A DNA stretch of 64,000 nt from Wyeomyia smithii (lineage: Eukaryota; Arthropoda; Insecta; Diptera; Culicidae): NCBI RefSeq assembly GCF_029784165.1, contig NC_073696.1, positions 19,797,530 to 19,861,529 of the forward strand, read 5' to 3'. Positions 10,442 through 20,855 of this stretch are shown piece by piece. Below the pieces are notes generated by a model, which saw only the letters and a list, made by a program, of their open reading frames with translations, was not told where the DNA came from and did no database searches. The position numbers and the translations under genes were made by a program. Every line of letters starts with the position of its first letter. The stretch's first letter is position 1.

Positions 10442-11677
10442 CGTTTTGGTTAGATCGAAATTGTGTTGTAGTTGGATGGCGTGTTGAATGAGTGCTGTTT
10501 TTTCACTTAGCGCTGCTATGTCGTTGTCTGTGTTCGAGTTGGCAGATCGGTTTTCAATTAGGCTGGCATATTTGTTTATATTGGATTTGTGTCCGCTGAG
10601 CCGTGTTTTTAGTTGATTCCTGGTCATTCCTATGTAGCACATCTGGCAATCAGTACATGGGATGCTGTAGATGACGCAAGATCGTTGGGTGGATGGTACT
10701 GGATCTTTGATGGGGGGTAGTAGCTGTTTGATGGTTCCGATCGGTCTGTAGGCAAGTCGGATTTGAGGAAAATCGGAGCTGAGGATCCTTGATATTGCTG
10801 TGTTTAATTGTGGAATGTTGGTGATTGAACGGTACATTGTGATGACTTCAGTTTGGCTTGGATTAGCAGTTGTGGTTCGTAGGTCGGATGTATATTGTGA
10901 AACGTTAGGTGAATTTTTTTGCATATTGTGGTTATGTGGATCGGTAGCTATGGCTATGTTGGCAGTTTTGTGTGCTCGATTTAACAGTCGTTTGATTAGC
11001 GATACTGGATAGTTATTTTGGCGAAGATGTTGTATGATAGTGTGATTTTGTTGGTCTATTGGTTTATTGGTGGTAATTTGGATCACTCTTTTTATAAAAT
11101 TTCTGGCAACGTTCATTTTTGTGTGCATTGGGTGGAAGGAGAAGTAGTTTAATAGTCTTCCTGAAGCGATATTTTTGGAGAACCATTCTGTGTTGATTGA
11201 CTGGTCGGTATTGCGGATCACTAGTGTATCTAGGAAGGGAAGTTGGTTGTTCGTTTCTTTTTCCATTGTAAATTGCAGGTGTGCGTTGTAGCTGTTGAAT
11301 ATATGCAGAGTGTGGACGATTTGTTTTTCCGGTAGTGCAAGAATGAAATCGTCAACAAATTTTCTTAGCACTGGTATTTCGTAGTTTAAGTTTTTCATTA
11401 CTGTGTTAACTAGGTTTTCCAACACTAGTTCCGCCAGAATGGGTGACAAAGGGCTTCCCATTACAGTTCCGAATGTCTGTCTGAAGTATCTGTCCCGAAA
11501 GCGAAAATAGCTGCATTCCAAACAAAATTCAGTAATCTCTAAAAACAGATCAAGATTGATATTTTTGTGGCTGCGTATGTTATCCCAGTGCATAATTATG
11601 TCATGTATAACTAATTCCTTCGGTATGTTGGTGAAAAGAGACACAACATCGAAGGAAACCAATACATAGCCTGGTGG
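10250..11677 (-). CDS. Penelope-like RT + GIY-YIG endonuclease (5'-truncated)
   Basis: The frame is open from the junction at 11677 to the stop, about 475 residues. Numbering from its first visible Leu codon, RT motif A (SFDVVSLFTNIP) lies at residues 3-14, motif B (GTVMGSPLSP) at 65-74 and the catalytic FVDD at 102-105. The C-terminal GIY-YIG nuclease begins near residue 329 (VIYSIPC..C..CYIGMTRNQLKTRL), with a possible catalytic Glu in ILEMCHI near 423. This order is diagnostic of endonuclease-bearing Penelope-like elements. The enzyme would nick target DNA and copy element RNA in the nucleus. No start codon or N-terminal RT domain remains, so it is a truncated but otherwise undamaged frame. 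Confidence 0.9.
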   Translation of the reverse strand, partial: PPGYVLVSFDVVSLFTNIPKELVIHDIIMHWDNIRSHKNINLDLFLEITEFCLECSYFRFRDRYFRQTFGTVMGSPLSPILAELVLENLVNTVMKNLNYEIPVLRKFVDDFILALPEKQIVHTLHIFNSYNAHLQFTMEKETNNQLPFLDTLVIRNTDQSINTEWFSKNIASGRLLNYFSFHPMHTKMNVARNFIKRVIQITTNKPIDQQNHTIIQHLRQNNYPVSLIKRLLNRAHKTANIAIATDPHNHNMQKNSPNVSQYTSDLRTTTANPSQTEVITMYRSITNIPQLNTAISRILSSDFPQIRLAYRPIGTIKQLLPPIKDPVPSTQRSCVIYSIPCTDCQMCYIGMTRNQLKTRLSGHKSNINKYASLIENRSANSNTDNDIAALSEKTALIQHAIQLQHNFDLTKTTILDYTQRATALPILEMCHITNTTSTVNHRTDVDQLSTTYAGLLHTIKNTISQRNRVRREQIP

Positions 11678-11678
11678 A

Positions 11679-12322
11679 ACAATACTAGACTACACCCAAC
11701 GAGCTACAGCTTTGCCAATACTGGAGATGTGCCACATTACAAACACGACAAGCACCGTCAATCATCGTACGGACGTAGACCAGCTGAGTACTACTTACGC
11801 TGGGTTACTCCACACCATCAAAAACACCATTTCGCAACGAAACAGAGTGAGAAGAGAACAAATCCCATAATTGTCAAAGCTAGTACTCAAAACTTAACGA
11901 AACAAATTGCAGATAGGTATACAGTATAGATAGTGCAGTGCGGTACGGCAGTGATTAGTGCACAATAGTTCGAGAAAAATAAAAAAAAAAAATTAATTAA
12001 ATTGAACAACTATGAATTTAATGATTGTAAGCTTTCAAATTAGTTTCGTTTGTAAAACAGTTTTAAAATTTAATCAATTTGGATACAGATAGGCGTATAA
12101 ACTCAACAATGCTATTCCACAGAAAACAGACACATTGACGAAAAAACGATAATCTAGTGAGTCCCCATTAAATAACATGTTCTTTAAAAATAGTTTATAA
12201 TAAATGTTTTTAATAGTTTCCCTTGAAAAAGGCCAAAACCCCTGGCCGAAACGTCGGGCAGTAGAAAACACCCGTTTTGAATCCGTGACAGACTGCGTAG
12301 CCGAAACCCAACCCAGAAATTA
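11679..12322 (+). repeat. Right arm of inverted repeat (second 3' fragment)
   Basis: This copy of the element's last ~640 bp is inverted relative to the main copy. It holds the end of the GIY-YIG frame and the downstream region. The frame in this arm reads on the plus strand. Confidence 0.85.
12221..12260 (+). ncRNA. Degenerate hammerhead-ribozyme motif, right arm
   Basis: CCTTGAAAAAGGCC, loop, GGCCGAAACGTCGGGC is identical in its core to the left-arm motif. The two copies share the same damaged 5' core. The damage therefore predates the duplication into two arms, or arose in the source element. Confidence 0.55.
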
Positions 12323-12349
12323 AAAATTTCCAGTCGTACTACACTTAAA

Positions 12350-12364
12350 ACCTGTACATAATTT
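12350..12364 (+). repeat. Target-site duplication, right side of Penelope-like element
   Basis: Exact copy of the 15-bp sequence at 9796-9810. Confidence 0.55.
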
Positions 12365-13733
12365 TTTTATCGTGAGCTCTTTAATAATTTACAAAGAAAG
12401 AAATTAAATACACCTTACTTCGCAACTAAGATACAGAAGAATCAATGTCATAGAAACTGGAGGAAGCACGTACACAAATTGGTACGGTGATCAAGTTAGG
12501 TTTTTAGGTGTTTTCAAAAAACAAATTTGGCTCTCCCCTTGCCATGCTAATGGAATATATGAAATTCAAATTTGTTGAAATACATCACCTGCTATACATT
12601 CTACATACCGAATTTATTGCTGATCGGTCCAGTAGCTTTACAATCATCAAATGTTGACAACGTTCACTAATTTTTTTATTAAAAAGTTCACATCAATGGA
12701 CAACGTAATTCTAATTCCCTAACAAACAACCCCCCCCCCCTTCCTTATCCCAACCACTAACATACAGACAAGTCTAACATGACATAATAACGTCCCAAAA
12801 AACATCTCAGATTAAATACTACAAGGTATACAGCCCTAGGGTTGTCTGAAATGGTGACGTGGGACTAAACACTGTATTTTGTATTTTTGTTACAAAATAT
12901 ATAGAGTCTGCAGACAGAATCAATGTGTTTGCTCAGAGACTGTACGTATTTTTATTTTCAGCATCCCCTGGAAATCAATTTTTGAAATATATTCAACAAC
13001 ACTCGAAAGAATATAGTTTATATCTGACGATATTCTGCCTATAGTATTTTGTTGTGCAAACAACACATGTACTTGACAAGTCACAAGCAAATCGCGCTTG
13101 TTGAAGAAGCACCAAGAATTTCTCGTAATCCGTCCAAGTCAGAATTAACTCTATATCCTCAAAAACCAAATCCAATAATACTAATGAATGGTTGAATGAA
13201 TGGTTTTGTCTTATTTAACTCTGATTGAATCAAATCTATAATATGTATCTTACTTTCAAAATAATATGGAAGCCCTTACAAAGGTTCATTAATTGGCAAA
13301 CATAGGAAGATATGTTAAACAAAATTATTAACAAGTTCTAGCAAAAAATCGTAGCAATCAATAATTCCATTTTTGTTTTTTGCTTGACAATTTTTTTCAT
13401 TTACCTACAACTACATTCGCTGTACTACGAAGACAGCTAATATACGTTTGTTATTGTAAAGCTTAGAATAAAAATATATAATCTAACAATTTTGAAATGT
13501 GAAAAGAGATTCTGAATGAGTCTTAGTGAATAAACCAAAAATTCAAAAGCATTCGCCGGCTCTTACTCTTCTATAAACGTGTATACTTGGGAATTTACTC
13601 TTTCGATACTATCCGGTCACGACTATTTAGTGAATATCGAAGATAAAAATATCCATTGCCAAAATTCTTGTTGAGTAATTTATGGTAATCATATTCATAA
13701 GATAAACTTTCAATCACCATCAGCAGCAGCATT
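12365..13733. other. AT-rich intronic DNA
   Basis: A poly-C run occurs near 12731. No coding or repeat signal is supported. Confidence 0.3.
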
Positions 13734-13842
13734 GCAGAAATGTACGAACAAAAGTGTACCACTGCCATATGAATACTACCGCTGCAGTACGAATAGCAGT
13801 GTACCGCTGAAATGTACGAATAGAAGAGTACCGCTGCAATCA
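13734..13842 (+). repeat. Degenerate minisatellite, about four ~30-bp units
   Basis: Units built on GTACGAATAGAAGTGTACCGCTG recur with changes across the interval. A related single unit (GGTACCGCTGAAG) occurs near 17042. Confidence 0.6.
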
Positions 13843-14595
13843 TAGACAACGAGAAACATGCGGCTCTTTACTCCACTGGTACTGTTGCTTTTACCGGCAT
13901 GTTTTCTTTCAAGACATCAGTTTTTATTAGGTTCTGAAAGCAGGTTTAGAAATTGTTCAAGAATGGGGATTGTTTCAAACTTTTCGGAAAACTTTCACCT
14001 TCGAGACATCATATTAGTCTATGCTCATGGAAGCAAAAATAAATTGACCTATTGGGACGGGGAGACTCTGTAAATTTTTATTTCGATATTGATGCACAGA
14101 ATATCACAGGAAACGCATAGTGCCCATTCACGTCGTCTGTGCTAGGAATGCTCGCATGTAATTGGTTCATTATTCGCGTCAATTTATCATTGAAACTTTT
14201 CATTAATTTTACCGCTTAGCAATGAAATTAGAGTGATAACGACCATATTACAAAATTGTTATACATTTTATCTATCCAACAACAAATTGGTTATTGTTAT
14301 CCATCATGTGGTTATGCTGTTATTAACGTTTGGAATCTGACACAACATTTGCCAGTTTCATTTCCAATTTCACAGAATGCATCCCAGTATTGCAAACAAA
14401 GACGTAGTCCCACGTCAAAAAAATGTATATAAATTTGCACGGTTCTCGAATTCTCGCGTAACTTTTTAAAAGGACCTAAGTAACAATGATTCTCTCCTCT
14501 TTTACTCTGTTTCAAAAACTACAGCATTTTTATTAGAGTTTTCAACGACTTCTTACCACAAATCGAAAGATCACGATACATATTGCCTAGCTTAC
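13843..14595. other. AT-rich intronic DNA
   Basis: Nothing recognisable. The open frame at 13858-14073 begins with a hydrophobic stretch but has no known domain or supporting context. Confidence 0.3.
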
Positions 14596-14609
14596 TATGC
14601 AAGAAGCAT

Positions 14610-15064
14610 GGGAGCTGCGTAGCCGCAGGGTTGCAGAGTCCGCTTTGTCAAGCGGATGGTCGTGGGTGCGAATCTTAGTAGAATCAGGCCATTCGATGAC
14701 AAAAAAGGACTTCAAGCATGGGTTTATTTTCAGGCTCCCCACCAGTTAACGTTCCTTTACGCTGAAATCTACAATACCTTTGCCTGACTTCCTCTTAACA
14801 AAAATAAGTCCCTCTCATTAATAAAACTGGCCAGAAGGACGCACAACGAAACTTCTCCAGGGAATTATAATTGGCGATATTTGGCAGGAGGAACGACGCT
14901 CGGTATAGAAGAAGAGTAAGCGTGTATAAAGGAAGTTAGCACATTGCAGCTTTTCAATAGCGATATTGCTAATGATAGAAGTGCGGGATACAGCAGACAC
15001 CCAGGCATATCTCACAATAGATCAACGATTCTGGTCGCAGTGAGGAAGTCCATACAGGAAAAAA
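14610..15064 (+). mobile_element. tRNA-derived SINE, copy B
   Basis: The element begins GGAGCTGCGTAGCCGCAGGG, an A-box region, with a B-box-like GGGTGCGAATC downstream. It then follows copy A (7773-8256) to GAGGAAGTCCATAC. A perfect 14-bp target duplication, TATGCAAGAAGCAT, lies at 14596-14609 and 15065-15078. Such duplications come from LINE-mediated integration. The B box has one change from the GGTTCGA consensus. Confidence 0.9.
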
Positions 15065-15078
15065 TATGCAAGAAGCAT

Positions 15079-15918
15079 CATAATAAAAGTAAAAATAGGT
15101 TAATTATTAATCAAAGAAAAATGAGAGTCTCTCAAAGTTACTGAGGTCCTTTTGAAATGTTACGCAATAATTCAACCCCCCAACAGTTGTCAACAAAATA
15201 AATATGAAAAGCAAAAGGCGTTTTCCGATACAATAACATAGACACGGCGAAACAACAAATTTTAGAATATACAACGTGAAGCGGCTGAAATTAAAGCTTT
15301 AGGTTTGACTTATACAAAGTTAAAGCAATTTTGCTTTTATTTGCTCATTTGGATGGCAAATATATTGTTGAATTTGTTAGTGGAAATTTTGTTTGCCTTT
15401 TTTTGAGTTTTGTTGTCGTTGTAAATTTTGCCCTAACGACGAAGTATTCCGGATTTCGTAACTTAAAACGAAATTCAGTGACATGTCCATCATTTAGCAA
15501 TACTTTTATTATCACCAATAAATGTCGTTTGATAGAGAAAATCATATCAATTTAGTTTAGTTTGATAAGTGGACGCAGTAGCTGTTGGAAAAAGTTTCAT
15601 GTTGTCGGGGAATTCTGGGTAAATTCGGATTTATTTGGTTGCTTGCTTTTCCTGGACCTTTGAATCATTTTCTAGGAATTTTCAGTTTACTTTAAGGAAA
15701 TTTACTGGCTTTTAGAAACATTTTCAGTGATTTTGAAACTTTGTGAAAACTTTTTTCTGCTTTTTTGGCTGTAAGAATCATTATTTTTCAACCAACTGTA
15801 TTCCCTTTTCTAATCTTTCGATTCGTGTTACGGTGATATGATTACAACATCTAGAAGCAGAAAAGTAGGAGTTTGGTAGTTAAAACCACTAAGAACGTCT
15901 CTAAATACCGGTCAAAAA
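15079..15918. other. AT-rich intronic DNA
   Basis: No supported feature. Overlapping open frames on both strands around 15331-15555 are low-complexity. Confidence 0.3.
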
Positions 15919-16623
15919 CCCACTAATCAAAAGCCGCAGGGTTGGTAACCTGAAAAAAATTGATCAACAAATCGATTGGTTATATTTTCATTCTGCGCTT
16001 GGCACGGGAAAGGGTCTATAGGGGAAAGTAGGTAAAGACGTACACTGCGGGTAAGATGGACACTTTTAAAATTTTTGGTAATTGAGTGATGTGAATACCT
16101 TCTTTGTAGTGTGTTAATACTTTTGAGATGCATTGTCGTCAGCAAGTAAACTGTCAAATTTGTAAGTAAAACAAAGAATATTTTCGTAAACGCGCTATTT
16201 GATGTAATTTTCATTCCACGAAAAATAGTGGAAAACTCGTGAAACTTATGTGTTGTCCTTTGTTCCCGATAGTAAAATGTTTAATTAGTCTTTCCTCGGT
16301 TTTCTAGTGAAAACCCGGCTGATTTTCGATGTTCTGATAGAGAGCTACGATTGTTTGAAAAATTTACACCCAGGTCGGGCAAGACGGACACACTAAGGTA
16401 GGGAAAGATGGACAAAAATACGCAAAAATAAGTTGAAAGGGGGCAAATGGTCTATTCATAGACCATTTGCCCCTTTTCACCCTATTTTTGCGTATTTTTG
16501 GAAATATAGACCCTTTCCCATGCCCTGCACAGAATGAAAATATCACCAATCGATTTATTGACCAATTTTACATAAGAAATGCTATATTTCAGGTTGCCAG
16601 CCCAGCGGCTTCTGATTAGTGGG
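15919..16623. mobile_element. Foldback element with ~100-125-bp terminal inverted repeats
   Basis: CCCACTAATCAAAAGCCGC at the left end pairs with GCGGCTTCTGATTAGTGGG at the right. Homology continues inward through AAATCGATTGGTTATATTTT and GGGAAAGGGTCTATA. The interior carries GTAAGATGGACAC-type motifs and an 88-bp palindrome. There is no transposase and no clear target duplication. It is a MITE or foldback of unknown superfamily. Confidence 0.75.
16413..16500. repeat. 88-bp near-perfect palindrome
   Basis: CAAAAATACGCAAAAATA on the left is mirrored by TATTTTTGCGTATTTTTG on the right. The centre GCAAATGGTCTATTCATAGACCATTTGC leaves almost no loop. It would form a strong cruciform or hairpin. 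Confidence 0.9.
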
Positions 16624-19113
16624 AATTTGGGTTCATTTTTCCCAGTTTGCGCTGTTTCAAAATCGTTTGCTTATGTGATCTGTAAAATGATTTTTCTACC
16701 GAATTTAAGCCTAATTTTGTAGTATAATTCTTTGTTTTGGATTTTCGGGCCTTTAAAAAAGATTTTTGGCTACTTGAACGTTGCTAAAGTGGCTTCAACG
16801 AGTATAGAAATAATTGAAATTTTGATTTTAACAGCTTCCAGAAACGCGAAATTTGAGTCACAGTAATTTTAGATTTATTATAAGTTACCTTTCTTCTACG
16901 GTGTTTTTCCTCTAGAGACCACTTTTCACTTTTCATCATTTTTACTCCTTACTATCAACTTTACGTATACTCTACTGTAAGTCTAAGGTAAACTAGCAGT
17001 GGTAGCAGACAAACGTGTGCGCTATGAGATTGGTTATAGAAAGGTACCGCTGAAGAAAAAATTGCATGCAAGACGGGCTTTGGTAGTACCGAATTCACAT
17101 GCGAAACAAATGTTGTTTGATGTTCCTTAGAACATAAACTTTGGGTATGGCGGACGTGACGAGATAAGAGGAAGTTACCTACTTGTGATGATTTTAGTAA
17201 TGAACAATACTATTTAGCAGTTTTTTTTTATTATTTACTCATTCAGGCAAGCTGCAAGCGAGCGTTTACGCTACTTGGAATACAAACTCTAGTTTAGTTT
17301 TATTTCCCTTTGAATTTGCAAAGTTTCTTTGGGATGTCACTTTTCCCTTTGAAAATTAGTTAAAGCGATAGAGATTGCTTTTTTATCATCGAAACCGGAA
17401 TCCTTTGTATAAAAGCAGTCATTTATTACTGCACGGTTTCTCGTGAACTATCAATATAGGCCACCTTGACGTAAGTCAATGACAATGAGGCTTCGTTAGC
17501 ATCTGGATGTACACGCTCGTGAAAAGTAACACGGCGAATGAATTAGTTTTAATTCAATTTCATAAGTTGCATGGAAACGTCAAAAAATGAATACCGCATT
17601 TGGTGATGCTGTGTAATTTTTACACTGATTTTAGATTAATCTAGAATAACTCATTTTTGAATTTACCACTATAACTCAATTTTGAGTACTAAGCATGAAA
17701 AAACGACGCCATTATTTGACACGAGTGAAAAGGCGGCATGATTCAACATTTGTGCGCCATTATTTAGCCTTTGCGGCCGTGTTATCTGTTCTTGTGGCTG
17801 TTTGAGTGATTCCAAAAAATGAGAAAATCGCTGAGAAGGTGGTCACGGACATTTTAAAAAGCTTTAAGGTACACATATAAACTTTTTTCATTATTCATTC
17901 TAAGGAACCAAAAGTTTTCAGGTTGTTCGTGTCATCAGGAAATTTGTGGGAGAGTAAAATATCAAGTGATTATGCATCACAAAAAAAGAGCAAAATATAC
18001 TTAAAAAATAAATATAATTAGACACCGTTCAGATAGAATGTAACCTAAGTTTTGTTTTGTTCTGACTGTTACTGGCACAAACCTCCCTTTCTACGCTAAC
18101 ATCACATTTAAAACTGAGTGGTTTTCCATTCTTAAACTGAGTACTTTTAAATTCTGAAAATGGTTAGTCCTAAATTCAAAAATGAATATTTTTCTATTCA
18201 AAAACTTGATAGTTCCAAAATCTAAATCGGTGTAGGTTTTAATTTCAAAACTGAGTAGTTTTAAATTCAATAAATGGATAATTTTGTACACATAAACTGA
18301 TATTTTTTAAGAACTAAATGAGTTTTATTAAACACAAAAAATGAGTTCAATTGGATACATCATTCTGAATAATAAATACACAGTATTTGCCCATACTATG
18401 GTTACACAATTTTGAATAACAACAGAGTTACTCAATTTTCGTGTTGTTCCACTTTTTATGGAAATGAATTGTTTTCTAATCATTTTTGAATTCATTTTAG
18501 GGAGCGTGTACAGTTTCCGGGCCCGTGACAATTCAACCGTTTTTTGCCGTTCGTCACGATTTGGTGTCTTCTGCTCTTTGTATGCAGTCCCACCTGGTTA
18601 TTGTCACTTTGAACTTGGACTGATGCTGCCTGACAGATTCAATTTGAGAGCCACGCTTGTGATCCTGATCACTAATAAAATCCATTCTGACCGCATTTCT
18701 CCTTCCGTTGACTGCACGACTCTGAGTTACTTTCCGATGCCACGATGATTTGGTAGAGGATTTTCCAGGTGCTTGCGTAAAATCAATCCGTGACGTTGCT
18801 TTTCGGGGGATCGTAAAAAATATTGGATGAAATTATTATTGGGGACAATGATTTTGGTAGCGAAAAAGAGGGAAAATTTTGCTTCTTAGGACAAAAATGA
18901 ATCATTTCAACCCTACTGGTGTTCTGAAAAGAAACATATCGAGAACTTCGCGACGATAATGACGGTCACTTACTTATCATGCGTTTTATGTATGCAAAAT
19001 TAAAACAATTAAAACAACCTAAATTTAATAAAAAAATCCCTCTCTAGCGCAAAACTCGTTTACACACCTCTGTTTTAGTACTAATGTTTACTTTTATTGC
19101 TTGTGTCTTTCAG
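16624..19113. other. Intronic DNA with degenerate CTGAGT-type short repeats
   Basis: Around 17640-18420 phrases such as AAACTGAGT, ACTCAATTTTGA and TTTTAAATTC recur irregularly, suggesting a decayed short-unit repeat or MITE. The rest is unassigned. The last bases form a pyrimidine tract and splice acceptor (TTGTGTCTTTCAG). Confidence 0.4.
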
Positions 19114-20759
19114 ACGCACGTTGTGGAGGCCTTCGAGCAGAGTTTGATTAATGTGTCCCAGAAGCTGCAAAAGCTGACCGTTTCCAAAGATCAGAAGGTA
19201 ATTTTAACGACGCCAAATAAGTTTAAAACCGAGCCTAATTAACCGATATTCGCAGGAGAACGAAATCCAAGAAATGAGACAAACGATCGAACTTCTACGT
19301 CAACAGTCGGCCGGAATAGCCGCCACTCAGCTGCTGGCGTTAAGTGCCGCCCATGGAACGACGACCACTGGAACGGCGGTAATTAGCCAGGCGCCTAGCG
19401 CCTCTTGCCATAAAATTCGTGTACTAATTGCTTTTACCATTCTAGCAGCCACCACCGCCTCCCCCGAGGAGTGAGAAGAAACGTCACCACAGTGCCGACT
19501 CGATGCATTCAGTCAGTTCAACCGGTTCGGTTGCACCGGAAAAACCTAAGAAAAAAGGCGGCCTAAGGCTGTCGCTGACTCGAGCTTTCTCGCGAAGTCA
19601 CAAGGACCCGAAACCGAATCGACCGGTTAGTCAAGGTTCTACTTCGAGTGTGGAGAATTCTCTCCACGCGTATCGCAGCCGGGAGGATATCTGCGCCTCT
19701 CCGGTGTCTTCCAACACCAGTCCAACGCTGAAAGGTATTACAAATTACAGTTCCCAAGCAATTCGTTTTTTAACCCTTCATAATCTCATTTCAGTCGAAC
19801 ACCAACTCGTCTACGATCGCGACGGCAACCCAACCGTAGTCGAACGACTGGTCGAACAGCTACGCGAGAAGGACATGGTCCTCACCGATATTCGACTGGA
19901 AGCATTGACCACCGCTTCGCAGGTGGAAAACCTCAAAGATACCGTCATGAAGATGCGCCAGGAAATGATCAACCTGAAACAAAACAACGACCGGCTGCAA
20001 CACATGGTGACCCGGCGCTCGATAACGGGCAGTGACGGTTCATTGGCCTCTTCCAGCCCACCCAGCTCAGCCACTGATTCACGGCGACTCAGCAGCGCAA
20101 CGGCTGACCACCCAAACGGACGGCATGCTTTTGATCTGAATTTGGACGAATGCGATGAGGACAGCATCCCTCCGGCACCAGCCCCAGAACCTCTTCCAGA
20201 ACCACTGAGTCCGGCCTTTATCGCCGATTTATCACCCTCGTCGGAACGTCCGTCAATCGCGGATGGAATCACCGCGTATCCCTCCGAATCGCTAGTGGAT
20301 AACGTGGAAGGCAAAAAGATTGCCATCGCAGTCTACCTAGGCCAAGCTGATCAGTTTCTCAAGTATCTCGAGACGGTGAACGACGAAGGCAGCCACCCGG
20401 AGAGGAACGGCAAAATCAAACAGAATGAGTTTACCATCGCGTTCACGTACGTGTGCGGAAAAACCGGCTGGCAAAGCTTGGACTACATCGTTGGCCGCAG
20501 CTTCCGTGATTTCCTCGAGCGTGTCGATCCGGGCGGCAATCTAGGGCTCAGTACGGAATCTATTGCCAGCTATCACTTGGGCGAAGCGAGGCGTTCCCAT
20601 GAGCTCTACCTACCGGAATTGCTTCCGTACGGATACATCATTGGCAACGTTGACACGCTGTACATTTGCCTGCGGGGCGTCAGTAACGTGGCTCTCGATA
20701 GTCTCATCATCAAGAACATGGTGCTGCGCTATAAATCAGCTGCCGTTGTGTCGACCTGA
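19114..20759 (+). CDS. sick: Neuron navigator (sickie/NAV2-type), C-terminal exons
   Basis: Exons are 19114-19197, 19256-19378, 19446-19734 and 19795-20759 (TGA at 20757), with GT/AG introns. They give 486 residues of the C-terminal part; upstream exons lie outside or were not found. The first two exons encode a coiled coil (FEQSLINVSQKLQKL, NEIQEMRQTIELL). Exon 3 encodes a basic Ser-rich segment with EKPKKKGGLRLSLTRAFSRS. Exon 4 holds the navigator signature VEQLREKDMVLTDIRLEAL followed by a coiled coil, an acidic-proline linker and a globular end (GLSTESIASYHLGE, YGYIIGNVDTLYICLRGV). Navigators act on cytoskeleton and axon growth; Drosophila Sickie works in the Rac-cofilin pathway. The chain ends RYKSAAVVST where vertebrate navigators continue into the AAA ATPase, and no such domain is seen downstream. 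Confidence 0.88.
19379..19448 (+). promoter_or_regulatory. sick: Intron with tandem NAGNAG acceptor
   Basis: The intron ends TTCTAGCAG|CCACCACCG. Splicing after TAG (exon from 19446) or after CAG (exon from 19449) both keep phase 0 and differ by one Gln codon before a Pro run. This is the classic NAGNAG arrangement. Confidence 0.7.
19735..19794 (+). promoter_or_regulatory. sick: 60-nt in-frame, stop-free intron
   Basis: GTATTACAAATTAC...CTCATTTCAG has donor and acceptor consensus and splits a codon so that splicing joins LK to VEHQLVYDRD. The length is divisible by three and contains no stop, so retention would add 20 residues without breaking the frame. Confidence 0.75.
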
Positions 20760-20796
20760 GAACTGACTTTTGACAGGCAAAAAAAATAGCGTTCAA

Positions 20797-20855
20797 AATA
20801 AATCCCACGTCGAATCGAGTGTGCTTTTTTTCGGTTTTCGTTTAAAAATAATAAA
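20797..20855 (+). terminator. sick: Proximal poly(A) signals of the navigator gene
   Basis: AATAAA occurs at 20797-20802 and 20850-20855, 40-95 nt after the stop codon. Downstream sequence is only moderately GT-rich. Confidence 0.45.

Larger units (their letters stand above)
9805..12349 (-). mobile_element. Penelope-like retroelement with inverted partial second copy
   Basis: One reverse transcriptase/GIY-YIG reading frame on the minus strand is flanked by two inverted arms, 9805-10441 and 11679-12322. The arms contain the 3' end of the frame plus the downstream region. The main copy is cut at its 5' end just before RT motif A and joined at 11678/11679 to an inverted, more heavily 5'-truncated copy. 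Terminal pseudo-LTRs, inverted partner copies and 5' truncation are normal for Penelope-like elements. Near-identity of the arms suggests a fairly recent insertion. Confidence 0.85.

Noticed and set aside
9805..12322. LTR retrotransposon interpretation of the two similar flanks
   Set aside because: The flanks are inverted, the frame carries GIY-YIG and Penelope-type RT motifs, and no primer site or polypurine tract is seen.
14610..14700. Functional tRNA gene
   Set aside because: A- and B-box-like motifs are present but no cloverleaf or anticodon arm forms; the flanks and second copy show it is a SINE head.
19811..20326. 171-codon minus-strand frame opposite the navigator gene
   Set aside because: It is a shadow of the real coding exon on the plus strand, whose protein matches the navigator family.
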